From Streptomyces sp. KL109B (lineage in GTDB: Bacteria; Actinomycetota; Actinomycetes; Streptomycetales; Streptomycetaceae), in NCBI RefSeq assembly GCF_030766935.1, contig NZ_JASERL010000001.1:186001-250000 (forward strand): a stretch of DNA of 64,000 bases, given 5' to 3'. The translations under genes and the position numbers were made by a program. A model generated the notes under the pieces. That model was given only the letters and a program-made list of their open reading frames with translations. It was not told the origin of the DNA and did no database searches. The number at the start of each line of letters is the position of its first letter. The first letter of the stretch is position 1. This document shows positions 50,677 through 59,856 of the stretch, piece by piece.

Positions 50677-51594
50677 ATGGACAACGGCATCGAACACCTC
50701 ACGCTCGGCGGCACCGAACCCCTCACGCTCGGCGACATCGACATCCTCAAGGTCGTCGAGATGCGCGCACCCTTCGCGCCGCCCACCGACCTGTTCCCCG
50801 GCACCGACGACGTCTGGCGCGACCACGAGGGGTGGCTCGTCCCGGACTTCCAGGACCCGGACAGCGGGCTCGTGCTGGTCGCCGTGCAGGCGTGGGTGCT
50901 GCGCAGCGAGGGCCGCACGATCGTCGTCGACCCGGGCGTCGGCAACGGCCGCGAGCGCCCCGGCACCCCGCACTTCTCCGGATGGGACACGGACTTCCTC
51001 GACAAGCTCGCGGCGGCGGGCGTGCGGCCCGAGGACGTCGACCTCGTCGTCAACACACACATCCACGGCGATCACGTGGGCTGGAACACCCGTGAGGAGG
51101 ACGGCCGTTGGGTGCCGACCTTCCCCAGGGCCGACTACCTGATCCCGCGCGCCGACCACGACTTCTTCGGGCCCGGGGGCGCCGCCGTCACCGCGCGGGA
51201 CAACCACCGCTTCCTCTTCGCCGACAGCATCGCGCCGGTCGTCGCCGCGGGACAGGCCGTGCTCTGGGAGGGGTCCCATCGCATCGACTCCGGCCTCGTC
51301 CTGGAGGCGGCGCCGGGGCACACGCCGGGCTCGTCGGTGCTGCGCCTGGCCTCGGGGGAGGACCGGGCCGTGTTCGCGGGGGACGTGCTGCACAGCCCCG
51401 CCCAGATCGTCGCTCCGACGTGCAGCAGCACCCTGTGCGTGGACCCGAAGGAGTCCGCGGCCACCCGGGTGCGGGTGCTCGGGCGGGCCGCCGACGAGCG
51501 GGAGTTGGTGATTCCGGCGCACTTCCCGGGGCCTGGCGCGGCGGAGGTGCGGCGGGCCGGGAGCGGGTTCGCGGTCAGCCGGTGGGCCGCTTGA
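50677..51594 (+). CDS. MBL-fold metallo-hydrolase
   Basis: 305 residues. The zinc-binding motif THIHGDHVGWN (about residue 126) is the HxHxDH signature. GHTPGSSVLRL, then VFAGDVLHSPAQI and IPAHFPGPG supply the remaining His/Asp ligands. It resembles the quorum-quenching lactonase/N-acyl hydrolase-like group, but the substrate is not determined. The start at 50677 is an ATG; no strong ribosome site is seen. Its end overlaps the convergent SGNH gene by 20 bp. Confidence 0.9.
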   Translation: MDNGIEHLTLGGTEPLTLGDIDILKVVEMRAPFAPPTDLFPGTDDVWRDHEGWLVPDFQDPDSGLVLVAVQAWVLRSEGRTIVVDPGVGNGRERPGTPHFSGWDTDFLDKLAAAGVRPEDVDLVVNTHIHGDHVGWNTREEDGRWVPTFPRADYLIPRADHDFFGPGGAAVTARDNHRFLFADSIAPVVAAGQAVLWEGSHRIDSGLVLEAAPGHTPGSSVLRLASGEDRAVFAGDVLHSPAQIVAPTCSSTLCVDPKESAATRVRVLGRAADERELVIPAHFPGPGAAEVRRAGSGFAVSRWAA

Positions 51595-52258
51595 GCGGGG
51601 GCACAGGTACGTAGGGTCCGCCGATGCCCCACGCCTGGTGCAGCGCGTCCGCGAAGGAGGCCGCGAGTCTGTGTTCGCCGGAGGCGTTGGGGTGGGTGCC
51701 GTCGTACGTGTCCTGGTGGATGTCGTACGAGTCCGGGACCGAGGCCAGCAGGAGCGGGGAGCGGGGTTCGTCGAGGTCGGCGACCGTCTTCGCCAAGAGG
51801 GTGTTGAAGTGGGCGACCTCGGAGGCGAAGGGGGCGTCCGACTCGGCGCGGACGTTGGGGATGACGGGGAGCAGGACCATGCGGAGCGACGGGTGCGCGC
51901 GGCGGGCCTCGGCGAGGAAGCGGCGGGTGTTCGCCGCCGTCTGCTCGGCGTCGGTGTAGAAGCCGAGGTCGATGAGGCCGAGGGAGACGAGGAGGACGTC
52001 GGGGCGGTGCGCCGTGACCGCGTCCGCGATGACCGGCGCCATGTGCTGCCAGCCCTCGCCCCAGCCGGCCAGGTGGTGCTGCGGGAAGTCCGGTTCGGCG
52101 TAGTCGTGGCCGCCGTCGCCGTGCAGGGCGGTGCGGGGGCCGACGAGGGTGCCTTCGGTGCCGGTGGCGCGCAGGTGCTGCCAGAAGCGGAGCCGCCAGG
52201 TGTGTTCACCGGCGCTCCCAATGGTCATCGAGTCGCCGACCGGCATGAACCTGAGCAT
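51575..52258 (-). CDS. SGNH/GDSL-family hydrolase
   Basis: 227 residues. Block I GDS is in MPVGDSMTIGSAGEHTWR, with the serine nucleophile. The oxyanion-type Gly sits in GGHDYAE, and block V DGTHPNASGEH provides the catalytic Asp and His. An esterase or lipase acting on a small ester is expected. There is no signal peptide, so it is cytoplasmic. The start at 52258 (MLRFMPVGDS) lies just before block I. The family is usually 200-250 residues. Confidence 0.9.
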   Translation of the reverse strand: MLRFMPVGDSMTIGSAGEHTWRLRFWQHLRATGTEGTLVGPRTALHGDGGHDYAEPDFPQHHLAGWGEGWQHMAPVIADAVTAHRPDVLLVSLGLIDLGFYTDAEQTAANTRRFLAEARRAHPSLRMVLLPVIPNVRAESDAPFASEVAHFNTLLAKTVADLDEPRSPLLLASVPDSYDIHQDTYDGTHPNASGEHRLAASFADALHQAWGIGGPYVPVPPLKRPTG

Positions 52259-52340
52259 TCGCTCATCATCGTCGATCGCGCCGGGTGCGTGCGTGTGAGC
52301 CCCAACACGCCGCCCCCGGTGGGCCTGGCAAGCTTGGGGC

Positions 52341-53357
52341 ATGCGTGCGTATCTGGGGGCGGCAGGGGTCGCCGCGGTTCTCGTTCTCGGCGCGGCCGTC
52401 TCCGGTCCCGCGGTCGCCGACTCCCGCTCCGTCGGCTCCGTCGGCTCCGACGGGTTCACGATCAAGGATCCGCGGATCACCGAGTCCAGCGGCCTCGCCG
52501 CCTCGCGCGCCCACCCCGGCGTCTACTGGACCCACAACGACAGCGACGACGGCGCCTACTTGTACGCGGTCGACGGCCGCACCGGGAAGACCGTCGCCAC
52601 CGTCACCATGAGCGGCATCGGCTCCCCGCGCGACGTCGAGGCGATCTCGATCGGCCCCGACGGGAACATCTACGTGGGCGACATCGGCGACAACCTCGGC
52701 GGCAAGTGGGACCACGTGTGGATCTACAAGCTGCCCGAGCCGAAGAAGCTCGTCGACCAGACGGTGCGGGCGACGCAGTACGACGTTAAGTACGCCGACG
52801 GACCCCGCAACGCCGAGTCGTTGATGGTCCACCCGAAGACGGGCCGCGTCTACATCGTCGAGAAGGGCGACGACGGAGGCGGCCTCTACGAGGGCCCCGC
52901 CACGCTCGACTCCTCCACCACCAACACCTTCCGCCGCGTCGCCGAGATCGACCTGTGGGCGACGGACGCCGCGTTCTCGCCCGACGGCGAACAGCTCTCC
53001 GTACGCGGCTACTTCGGCGGCATCTCGTACAAGTGGAAGGACGGGAAGCCCGAGCGGCAGGGCCGGTTGAGCGTGCCGATGCAGCCGCAGGGCGAGTCGC
53101 TGACGTACACGCCGGACGGGAAGACGCTGCTCTACGGGAGCGAGGGGCAGGGGAGTCCGGTGGAGCCCGTGGAGGTCGAGGGCGCGGGATCCGGCTCCGG
53201 CGACGGCTCCAACACGCCCTCGGACCAAGGCGGTTCGGACGGCGGGGACGGCGGCAGCGCCTTCACCGGCAAGGCCGGAGCGGTCGGCGCGGCCGCCGTC
53301 CTCATCCTCCTGTTCGGCATCGGCCGCCTGCTGCGCAAGCCGACCGGCAAACGGTGA
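52341..53357 (+). CDS. Surface-anchored beta-propeller-like protein
   Basis: 338 residues. A signal peptide (MRAYLGAAGVAAVLVLGAAVSGPAVA) precedes a repeat-containing domain with PD40/WD-like segments: YLYAVDGRTGKTVATVTM, DVEAISIGPDGNIYVGDIGDNLGG, YADGPRNAESLMVHPKTGRVYIVEKG, DAAFSPDGEQLSVRGYFGG and YTPDGKTLLYGSEG. A Gly/Ser-rich linker and a C-terminal membrane span with a basic end (AAAVLILLFGIGRLLRKPTGKR) follow. It is probably displayed outside and anchored in the membrane. The ligand is unknown. GGGG precedes the start. Confidence 0.75.
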   Translation: MRAYLGAAGVAAVLVLGAAVSGPAVADSRSVGSVGSDGFTIKDPRITESSGLAASRAHPGVYWTHNDSDDGAYLYAVDGRTGKTVATVTMSGIGSPRDVEAISIGPDGNIYVGDIGDNLGGKWDHVWIYKLPEPKKLVDQTVRATQYDVKYADGPRNAESLMVHPKTGRVYIVEKGDDGGGLYEGPATLDSSTTNTFRRVAEIDLWATDAAFSPDGEQLSVRGYFGGISYKWKDGKPERQGRLSVPMQPQGESLTYTPDGKTLLYGSEGQGSPVEPVEVEGAGSGSGDGSNTPSDQGGSDGGDGGSAFTGKAGAVGAAAVLILLFGIGRLLRKPTGKR

Positions 53358-53358
53358 A

Positions 53359-53769
53359 CTACTCGCCGAGCGGGCGCACTTCGTAGTGCAGCGTCCGGTC
53401 CCGGCGCACCTTGTGGGCGAGCGGCACCGTGAAGCCGTGCAGGACCGGGTACTTGTGGCGGATGAGCGAGGCCGCGTGCCGGGCCTCCTCGCTGCCCTGG
53501 TCGAGCAGCCGGACCCGGCCCTTGAACGCGGGACCCGTGGGCGCGCCGCGCAGCGTGGACGGCGCGATCTCCACCTCGGGGTTGTTGCGCATCCGCTTGG
53601 CCTTCCAGGCCTTGCCGAAGGTCCGGAAGTACGCGTGGTCGCCCTCGACCGCGATGTTCACGGGAGTGCCGACGCCGGTGCCGTCCTTCTTGTGGCTGGT
53701 GAGCAGGACGGCGTACTGCTTCACGAACGGGGCGAGCGCGGGGCTCGGATCGGGCTTGTCAGTCGCCAT
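53359..53769 (-). CDS. PPOX-class F420-dependent oxidoreductase-like protein
   Basis: 136 residues, a split-barrel flavin/deazaflavin-binding fold: YAVLLTSHKKDGTGVGTPVNIAVEGDHAYFRTFGKAWKAKRMRNNPEVEIAPSTLRGAPTGPAFKGRVRLLD. The pattern is that of the actinobacterial PPOX class F420-dependent proteins (TIGR03666-like), which reduce substrates with coenzyme F420. The substrate is unknown. It is adjacent and convergent to the beta-propeller gene with only 1 bp between. Confidence 0.9.
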   Translation of the reverse strand: MATDKPDPSPALAPFVKQYAVLLTSHKKDGTGVGTPVNIAVEGDHAYFRTFGKAWKAKRMRNNPEVEIAPSTLRGAPTGPAFKGRVRLLDQGSEEARHAASLIRHKYPVLHGFTVPLAHKVRRDRTLHYEVRPLGE

Positions 53770-53800
53770 ACGTCCATGAATGCACCGCTTCGGCGTTCTG

Positions 53801-54392
53801 TCACCTCTTCTCGCCGCCCCTGCCGTCCCCGCCGTCCCCGCCGCGCGCCGCGACGAGGACGTCGAGCCCGTCCAGGATCCGCCGGAGCCCGAACTCGAAG
53901 TGGTCGAAGCCGGACGCGAACGTGTCCTCGGACAGGGACGCCATGACCGGGTACGCGCCGCTGGCCATGGCGGCCTCCAGGGCGGGCCGCTGGGCCTCCC
54001 AGAACGCGGCGTCCGTCATGCCCGACGTCGTCTCCGCCTCCTCCTCGTAGACGCGGGTGCGCGCGACCCCGGACACGTCGGACAGGCCCATCGGCTTGAT
54101 GAGGGCCATCATCTTCTCCATGGAGGTCAGCGCGCCGGGGCCGATCACGGGGCGGGCCTGGTTGACCTGGAGCAGCCAGGGGTGGCGCTGGTAGAGGGCC
54201 AGGGTCTCGCGGGCCATCGTGGCGACCGCGTCCCGCCAGCCGCCGTCGCCGAGCGCGTCCTGGTCCTCGTACGGGATTGCACCCGGTCCAGCATCAGGTC
54301 GAGCAGCTCGGCCTTGCCCGGTACGTACCGGTACAGCGACATGGTGCCGGTGCCGAGGTCGGTGGCGAGGCGGCGCATCGAGGCGTTGCGGG
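53801..54392 (-). pseudogene. TetR-family regulator remnant, 5'-truncated and frameshifted
   Basis: [37 protein letters not shown] (in one frame) is the HTH of a TetR regulator but begins mid-domain. The ligand-binding domain ([48 protein letters not shown] and onward) continues in another frame. The shift lies near 54272-54282. The N-terminal helix is missing: at 54392 the sequence changes directly into the tail of an ABC ATPase on the other strand. The gene is therefore inactive by two lesions. Confidence 0.85.
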
Positions 54393-54517
54393 TGCACGCG
54401 CCGGTCGCCGACCGGGTCGCCGCGCTCACGGACGAGGGCGTCGCGGTCGAGGACATAGGGCTGCGCAGGCCGAGCCTCGACGATGTGTTCCTGCAGCTGA
54501 CGGGGAGGGCCGCGTGA
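54392..54517 (+). pseudogene. ABC-transporter ATPase remnant (C-terminus only)
   Basis: Only the last 40 or so codons remain: [38 protein letters not shown]. This is the C-terminus of a DrrA-type daunorubicin-resistance-like ATPase, which normally has over 300 residues with Walker motifs. The 5' end is fused to the truncated TetR gene (opposite strand). The stop overlaps the permease ATG. Confidence 0.85.
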
Positions 54518-55242
54518 TGAGTACGAGGACGAGTACGAGTACGAGGACGAGTACGAGTACGGCTGTGTACTGGGCGGTGGCCGACTGCTGGAACGTGGTG
54601 CGGCGTGGGCTTACCCACTATCAGCGCCAACCGGTCAACATCGGGGACTACCGGGACTTCCTGATGCCGGGGATGTTCGCGATGACGATGGCGTTCGGCT
54701 TCATCAACACGGCGACGCTCGTGGTGCACGATGCCACGAAGGGGGTGATCGACCGGTTCCGCTCGATGCCGATGGCGCCTTCGGCGGTGGTGTCGGGGCG
54801 GGGTGTCACCGATCTGCTGGTCGCCTGCGTGGAGTTGGCGATCGGCTGGCGGCCGGACGGCGGGGTCCTGGGCGGGCTCGCGGCGTTCGCGCTGCTGCTG
54901 TGGCTACGGTTCGCGCTGATCTGGCTGGGGGTGTGGCTGGGGCTGATCGTCCCCAACCCGGAGGCGGCGGGCAGTCTCTTCGCGGTCGCCTTCCCGCTGA
55001 CGATGATCTCCAGCATTTTCGTGGCGCCGCAGTTGATGCCGGATTGGTTGGGCGTGGTGGCGGCGTGGAACCCGATTTCGTCCACGGTTGCCGCGGCGCG
55101 GGAGCTTTTCGGTACGCCGGTGGGGGCGGGGGGTTCTTGGGTGGAGCAGCATGCGGTGCTCATGGCTGTGGTGTGGCCGGTGATCCTTACGCTGGCCTTC
55201 CTCCCGCTCGCCGTGCGGCGGTTCCAGCGCCTGTCCCGTTGA
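54517..55242 (+). pseudogene. DrrB-type ABC permease with internal deletions
   Basis: 241 codons remain open, but the sequence is shorter than a DrrB permease and lacks parts. [22 protein letters not shown] skips the usual first membrane span and loop (about 25 residues). [19 protein letters not shown] lacks most of another span. Retained are [25 protein letters not shown] and [23 protein letters not shown]. The N-terminal [15 protein letters not shown] comes from an 18-bp tandem repeat. Without its ATPase partner the protein is almost certainly non-functional. Confidence 0.75.
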
Positions 55243-55261
55243 CCGGCACGGTGGTTGCGCA

Positions 55262-55556
55262 CCCGGGGCTCCGCCCCGGACCCCGCTGCTCAATCGCCGC
55301 AGGGGCTTGAATGGTCGGGCCTCGTTGCTCGGTCGCCGCAGGGGCTTGAATGGTCGGGCCTCGTTGCTCGGTCGCCGCAGGGGCTTGAATGGGTCACCTT
55401 TGCCGCGGGCCTTGCGATCTCCGCCGGCGGGGCAAATCAAGCCCCGCCGGCGATTGAGGCGCGGGGTCCGGGGCAGAGCCCCGGGGGCGTAACGCCGGTT
55501 CGGCTATCAAGCCCCGCCGGCGATTGAGGCGCGGGGTCCGGGGTGGAGCCCCGGGG
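55262..55556. repeat. Interspersed repeat cluster with 39-bp tandem units
   Basis: Forward type B at 55262-55310, then two identical 39-bp units (55311-55349 and 55350-55388) ending GCCGCAGGGGCTTGA, then reverse type-A copies at 55437-55486 and 55507-55556 spaced 70 bp apart. They fill the convergent gap before serC. Confidence 0.92.
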
Positions 55557-55565
55557 GTGGCCGGG

Positions 55566-56759
<1,194 letters not shown>

Positions 56760-57635
56760 TCACGGCGCCGGGCGCCACGGCCCCGCGATCTCGTGCGCGA
56801 GCGCGATCAGGGCGGGGACCGAGGGGTGGCCGGGACCTTGGCGGCGGGCCAGGAGGACCGGGAGGTCGGGGGCGTCGGTGAGCGGGACGTAGGTGACACC
56901 GGGGTACGGGTGCAGGCCCTCGGTCGCCGTCGACGTCACGCCCACCGCCCGGTCCGCGGCGATCGCGGCGAGCCAGTCGTCGGTATTGGCGACGGTCAGG
57001 CTCGCGGTGGGCCGGACGGCGGGCGGCCACAGGGCGAGGGAGGTCGTGCCGGAGACGGTGTTCAGGGCGATGACCTGGTCGCTGAGATCGGCGAGCGCCA
57101 GGCGCGGGCGGCGGGCCAGCGGGCTGTCCGAAGGCACCGCCGCGACCCGCGCCTCCTCGTGCAGCAGCTCGGTGATCAGGCCGGGCGTCTCGACCGGGCC
57201 GCGCAGCACGGCGAGATCGACGGCGCCGCGCACCAGACCCGCCGTACGGTCGTCGATGCGCAGCAGCTCCAGCGGTACGTCCGGGTGGTCCCGGCGCCAG
57301 CGGCGCAGCAGCGGAGTCGTGAACTCGCCCGCCGCCGACCAGGCGTGGCCCAGGCGCAGCGGGCGGTGCGGGGCGCGGGCGGCGGCCAGCGCGTCCTCGA
57401 ACGCGGCGACGGCGACGGCCGCCTTCTCGTGGAACGAGTGCCCCTCGGGGGTGAGGTCGAGGTGATGGGTGGAGCGGTCGACGAGCCGCACGCCGAGCGC
57501 GTCCTCAAGGGCCGCGAGGGTGCGCGAGACGACGGGCTGGGTGAGCCGCAGCCGGGCGGCGGCGCGGGTGACGCTGCGCTCCTCGGCGACGGCGAGGAAA
57601 CAGCGCAGGTGGCGCAGCTCCGGTTCCCTGGTCAT
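56760..57635 (-). CDS. LysR-family transcriptional regulator
   Basis: 291 residues. The N-terminal HTH (about 4-62): LRHLRCFLAVAEERSVTRAAARLRLTQPVVSRTLAALEDALGVRLVDRSTHHLDLTPEG. The C-terminal periplasmic-binding-like effector domain starts LRLGHAWSAAGEF. It is divergent from an EamA transporter gene (184-bp gap), a common regulator-target arrangement. The start at 57635 (MTREPELRHL) fits the family; the ATG at 57680 would add 15 residues. Confidence 0.93.
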   Translation of the reverse strand: MTREPELRHLRCFLAVAEERSVTRAAARLRLTQPVVSRTLAALEDALGVRLVDRSTHHLDLTPEGHSFHEKAAVAVAAFEDALAAARAPHRPLRLGHAWSAAGEFTTPLLRRWRRDHPDVPLELLRIDDRTAGLVRGAVDLAVLRGPVETPGLITELLHEEARVAAVPSDSPLARRPRLALADLSDQVIALNTVSGTTSLALWPPAVRPTASLTVANTDDWLAAIAADRAVGVTSTATEGLHPYPGVTYVPLTDAPDLPVLLARRQGPGHPSVPALIALAHEIAGPWRPAP

Positions 57636-57768
57636 GTGCGTGGAGCATAACGGCGGCCCAATACGCATTTCACGGGGCATGCCGGGCGGCTCTAGCGTGG
57701 ATCGGTGCCCAGGACGGACCGTGAGACGGACTGTTCATCATGCTGTCCTGTAGCGTCTAATACATTGC

Positions 57769-57792
57769 ACTCATCGTTGAACTCATCGTTGA
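57769..57792. repeat. 12-bp tandem duplication in the LysR/EamA promoter region
   Basis: ACTCATCGTTGA at 57769-57780 is repeated exactly at 57781-57792, just upstream of the EamA start, after an AT-rich TAATACATTGC stretch. It may be part of the LysR binding region. Confidence 0.85.
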
Positions 57793-57819
57793 GCTGGGAA
57801 ACCTGGAAAGGGGTGGACC

Positions 57820-58785
57820 GTGAGCGGCCCGCAGACCGAACCCGTGGCCGTGGCGCAGGACGTCGCCCCGGCCGTGACCGCGAGCGCAGGCGCGGAGCCG
57901 AAGCGCCGACGCGGCTCGCTGGGGCCGGTCGGCCTGGTCCTCGCGGGCTGTATCTCGGTGCAGTTCGGCGCGGCGCTCGCGGTGAGCCTGATGCCGCGCG
58001 CCGGGGCGATCGGCGTCGTCACGCTCCGCCTCGTCGTGGCGGCCGTGGTCATGCTCGTCGTCTGCCGCCCCCGGCTGCGCGGGCACTCGCGCGCCGACTG
58101 GGGCACGGTCGTCGCCTTCGGCATCGCCATGGGCGGCATGAACCTGCTCTTCTACCAGGCGGCGGCCCGTATCCCGCTCGGCATCGCGGTCACCTTCGAG
58201 GTCCTCGGCCCGCTCGCCCTCTCCGTCTTCGCCTCCCGCCGCCTGGTCAACGTCGTGTGGGCGGGGCTCGCCCTGTGCGGCGTGTTCCTGCTCGGCGGGG
58301 CGGGCGACGGGCTCGGCGGGCTCGACCTGGTCGGTGTGGCGTTCGCGGTCGCGGCGGGCGCCTGCTGGGCGACGTACATCATCTTCAGTGCCCGCACGGG
58401 GCGCCGCTTCCCGCAGGCCGACGGGCTCGCGCTCGCGATGGTGGTCGCCGCGGTCCTCTGCCTGCCGCTCGGCATCGCGACGGCCGGTACGAAGCTGCTC
58501 GACCCGGTGACCCTCGGCCTCGGCGCCGCCGTCGCCATCATGTCGTCCGTCCTGCCCTACACCCTCGAACTCATCGCGCTGCGCAAGCTCCCCGCGTCCA
58601 CGTTCGCGGTGATGATGAGCCTCGAACCGGCGGTCGCCGCCCTCTCCGGCTTCCTCGTCCTGAGCCAGGACCTGGCCTGGTCGGAGGTGCTGGCCATCGC
58701 CCTCGTCATCGCGGCGAGCATGGGCGCGGTGCGTACGCAGGTGGGGCGGCGGAAGGATCCGGACGCGGTGGTCCTGCGGGACTGA
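57820..58785 (+). CDS. EamA-family (RhtA-like) transporter
   Basis: 321 residues with ten membrane spans, two EamA halves. After a hydrophilic leader (1-30), LGPVGLVLAGCISVQFGAALAVSLMPRAGAIGVVTLRLVVAAVVMLVV and LLFYQAAARIPLGIAVTFEVLGPLALSVF resemble the RhtA threonine/homoserine exporters. The second half includes YTLELIALRKLPASTFAVMMSLEPAVAALSGFLVLSQDLAW. The GTG has GGAAAGGGG upstream. It is likely controlled by the divergent LysR gene; the substrate is inferred as amino acids. Confidence 0.9.
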   Translation: MSGPQTEPVAVAQDVAPAVTASAGAEPKRRRGSLGPVGLVLAGCISVQFGAALAVSLMPRAGAIGVVTLRLVVAAVVMLVVCRPRLRGHSRADWGTVVAFGIAMGGMNLLFYQAAARIPLGIAVTFEVLGPLALSVFASRRLVNVVWAGLALCGVFLLGGAGDGLGGLDLVGVAFAVAAGACWATYIIFSARTGRRFPQADGLALAMVVAAVLCLPLGIATAGTKLLDPVTLGLGAAVAIMSSVLPYTLELIALRKLPASTFAVMMSLEPAVAALSGFLVLSQDLAWSEVLAIALVIAASMGAVRTQVGRRKDPDAVVLRD

Positions 58786-58837
58786 GGGCGGCCTCGGGGG
58801 TGGTGGTTCCGGCGGGTGGTGGTCCGGCAGGTGGCGG

Positions 58838-59494
58838 TCACTGCTTGCCGGTGCCGACCGGGTCCACGGTGACCTTCTGGTCGGCGCCCTCGGTGACCGG
58901 GAGGCTGAAGTCGCCCGGGAGCGAGGTGGAGTGGGTCTCGTTCGGCGGCGTGACGTCGAGGGAGTCGATCCGGACGCCGGTGCCGCCGGTGTTGTTCTCC
59001 GGGTAGTGCAGCGTGAAGCGGGTCGTCTCGCCGTTCTTCAGGACGACGGTCGGCGCCGCGAGGCTGCTGCGCTGGGCGCTGAGCGGGGTGCCGGCGTCCT
59101 TGGAGTTGAGGTCGACGCCGGGGAAGCCCTTGAGCGAGCAGGCGTCGCCGGTGTTGCGCATGCTGACGACTATGGAGCCCTCGGCCATGCCGTGCCCGGA
59201 GTCGAACGCCAGGTTCGCCGTCTTGCACGGGCCGGTGTTGATCTGACCGTGGCCGGTGCCATCGGCGGCCTTCGCGGCGTCCGGGTCGTCGGGGGTGTCC
59301 ACGGCGTCCTTCTTGCCGGTGGCCTCGTCGCCACCGGTGCCGCCGTTCCCACCCGTGGAAGAGGAGGCGGACGCGGACGAGTCCGACGACGCGTCGCTCG
59401 CGCCCGCGGCGGAGTCGTCGTTGCCCTGGCAGGCGGTGAGCGAGAGGCCCGCGGCGAGGGCGACGGCGGCGAGGGTGAGCTTGCGAGCGCGCAT
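58838..59494 (-). CDS. DUF4232 lipoprotein
   Basis: 218 residues. The signal with lipobox SLTAC (Cys about 22) is followed by a Ser/Asp/Gly linker (about 25-80). The DUF4232 domain has GPCKTANLAFDSGHGMAEGSIVVSMRNTGDACSLKGFPGVDLNSKDAGTPL, with two cysteines that may pair. It ends in VDPVGTGKQ. It is an exported surface lipoprotein of unknown function. AAGGA lies eight bases before the ATG at 59494. Upstream lie six 15-bp tandem repeats in the untranslated region. Confidence 0.85.
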   Translation of the reverse strand: MRARKLTLAAVALAAGLSLTACQGNDDSAAGASDASSDSSASASSSTGGNGGTGGDEATGKKDAVDTPDDPDAAKAADGTGHGQINTGPCKTANLAFDSGHGMAEGSIVVSMRNTGDACSLKGFPGVDLNSKDAGTPLSAQRSSLAAPTVVLKNGETTRFTLHYPENNTGGTGVRIDSLDVTPPNETHSTSLPGDFSLPVTEGADQKVTVDPVGTGKQ

Positions 59495-59507
59495 GGGGTT
59501 CGTCCTT

Positions 59508-59597
59508 AACTCGTAGGTCGGTGACTCGTAGGTCGGTGACTCGTGGATCGGTGACTCGTAGGTCGGTGACTCGTGGATCGGCAACTCGTAGGTCGGT
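59508..59597. repeat. Six 15-bp tandem repeats upstream of the DUF4232 gene
   Basis: Six adjacent units of GACTCGTAGGTCGGT (two with AACTCG, two with GTGGATC changes) span 59508-59597. They begin 13 bp upstream of the DUF4232 start codon and would form the 5' leader or promoter of that minus-strand gene. Confidence 0.93.
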
Positions 59598-59741
59598 CCG
59601 AGTTACTGATCTTCAAGACCCGCCCCGCCCGCGGATCGTTCCGCCTGGCCGCCACCCCATACATGCCTGTTACACATGGCTGACTTTCCATCACCGCTGG
59701 GACCGAGTCGTGACGTTGGAGATCTTGAACTCGCTCCGCCG

Positions 59742-59786
59742 CCCGGCTATTTGTGGCCCGGCTGTTTGTGGCCCGGCTGTTTGTGG
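59742..59786. repeat. Three 15-bp tandem repeats
   Basis: CCCGGCTATTTGTGG then CCCGGCTGTTTGTGG twice, exact apart from one base. They lie about 70 bp upstream of the VOC gene start. Between this and the other array (59598-59741) no gene is visible. Confidence 0.92.
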
Positions 59787-59856
59787 CCGGATTCCATCGG
59801 TAATCGGTCCGGAAACGAGAAGTCCGGGGCGCGGAGCCGCTTTTAACCTGCTCGCC

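Noticed and set aside
12792..55556. The interspersed repeats as CRISPR arrays
   Set aside because: Copies are dispersed, in both orientations, without regular spacers, and no cas genes are present.
1196..55556. The interspersed repeats as insertion sequences or MITEs with terminal inverted repeats
   Set aside because: There are no terminal inverted repeats or evident target duplications at the copies I inspected; the symmetry is internal hairpins, so REP-like is a better description.
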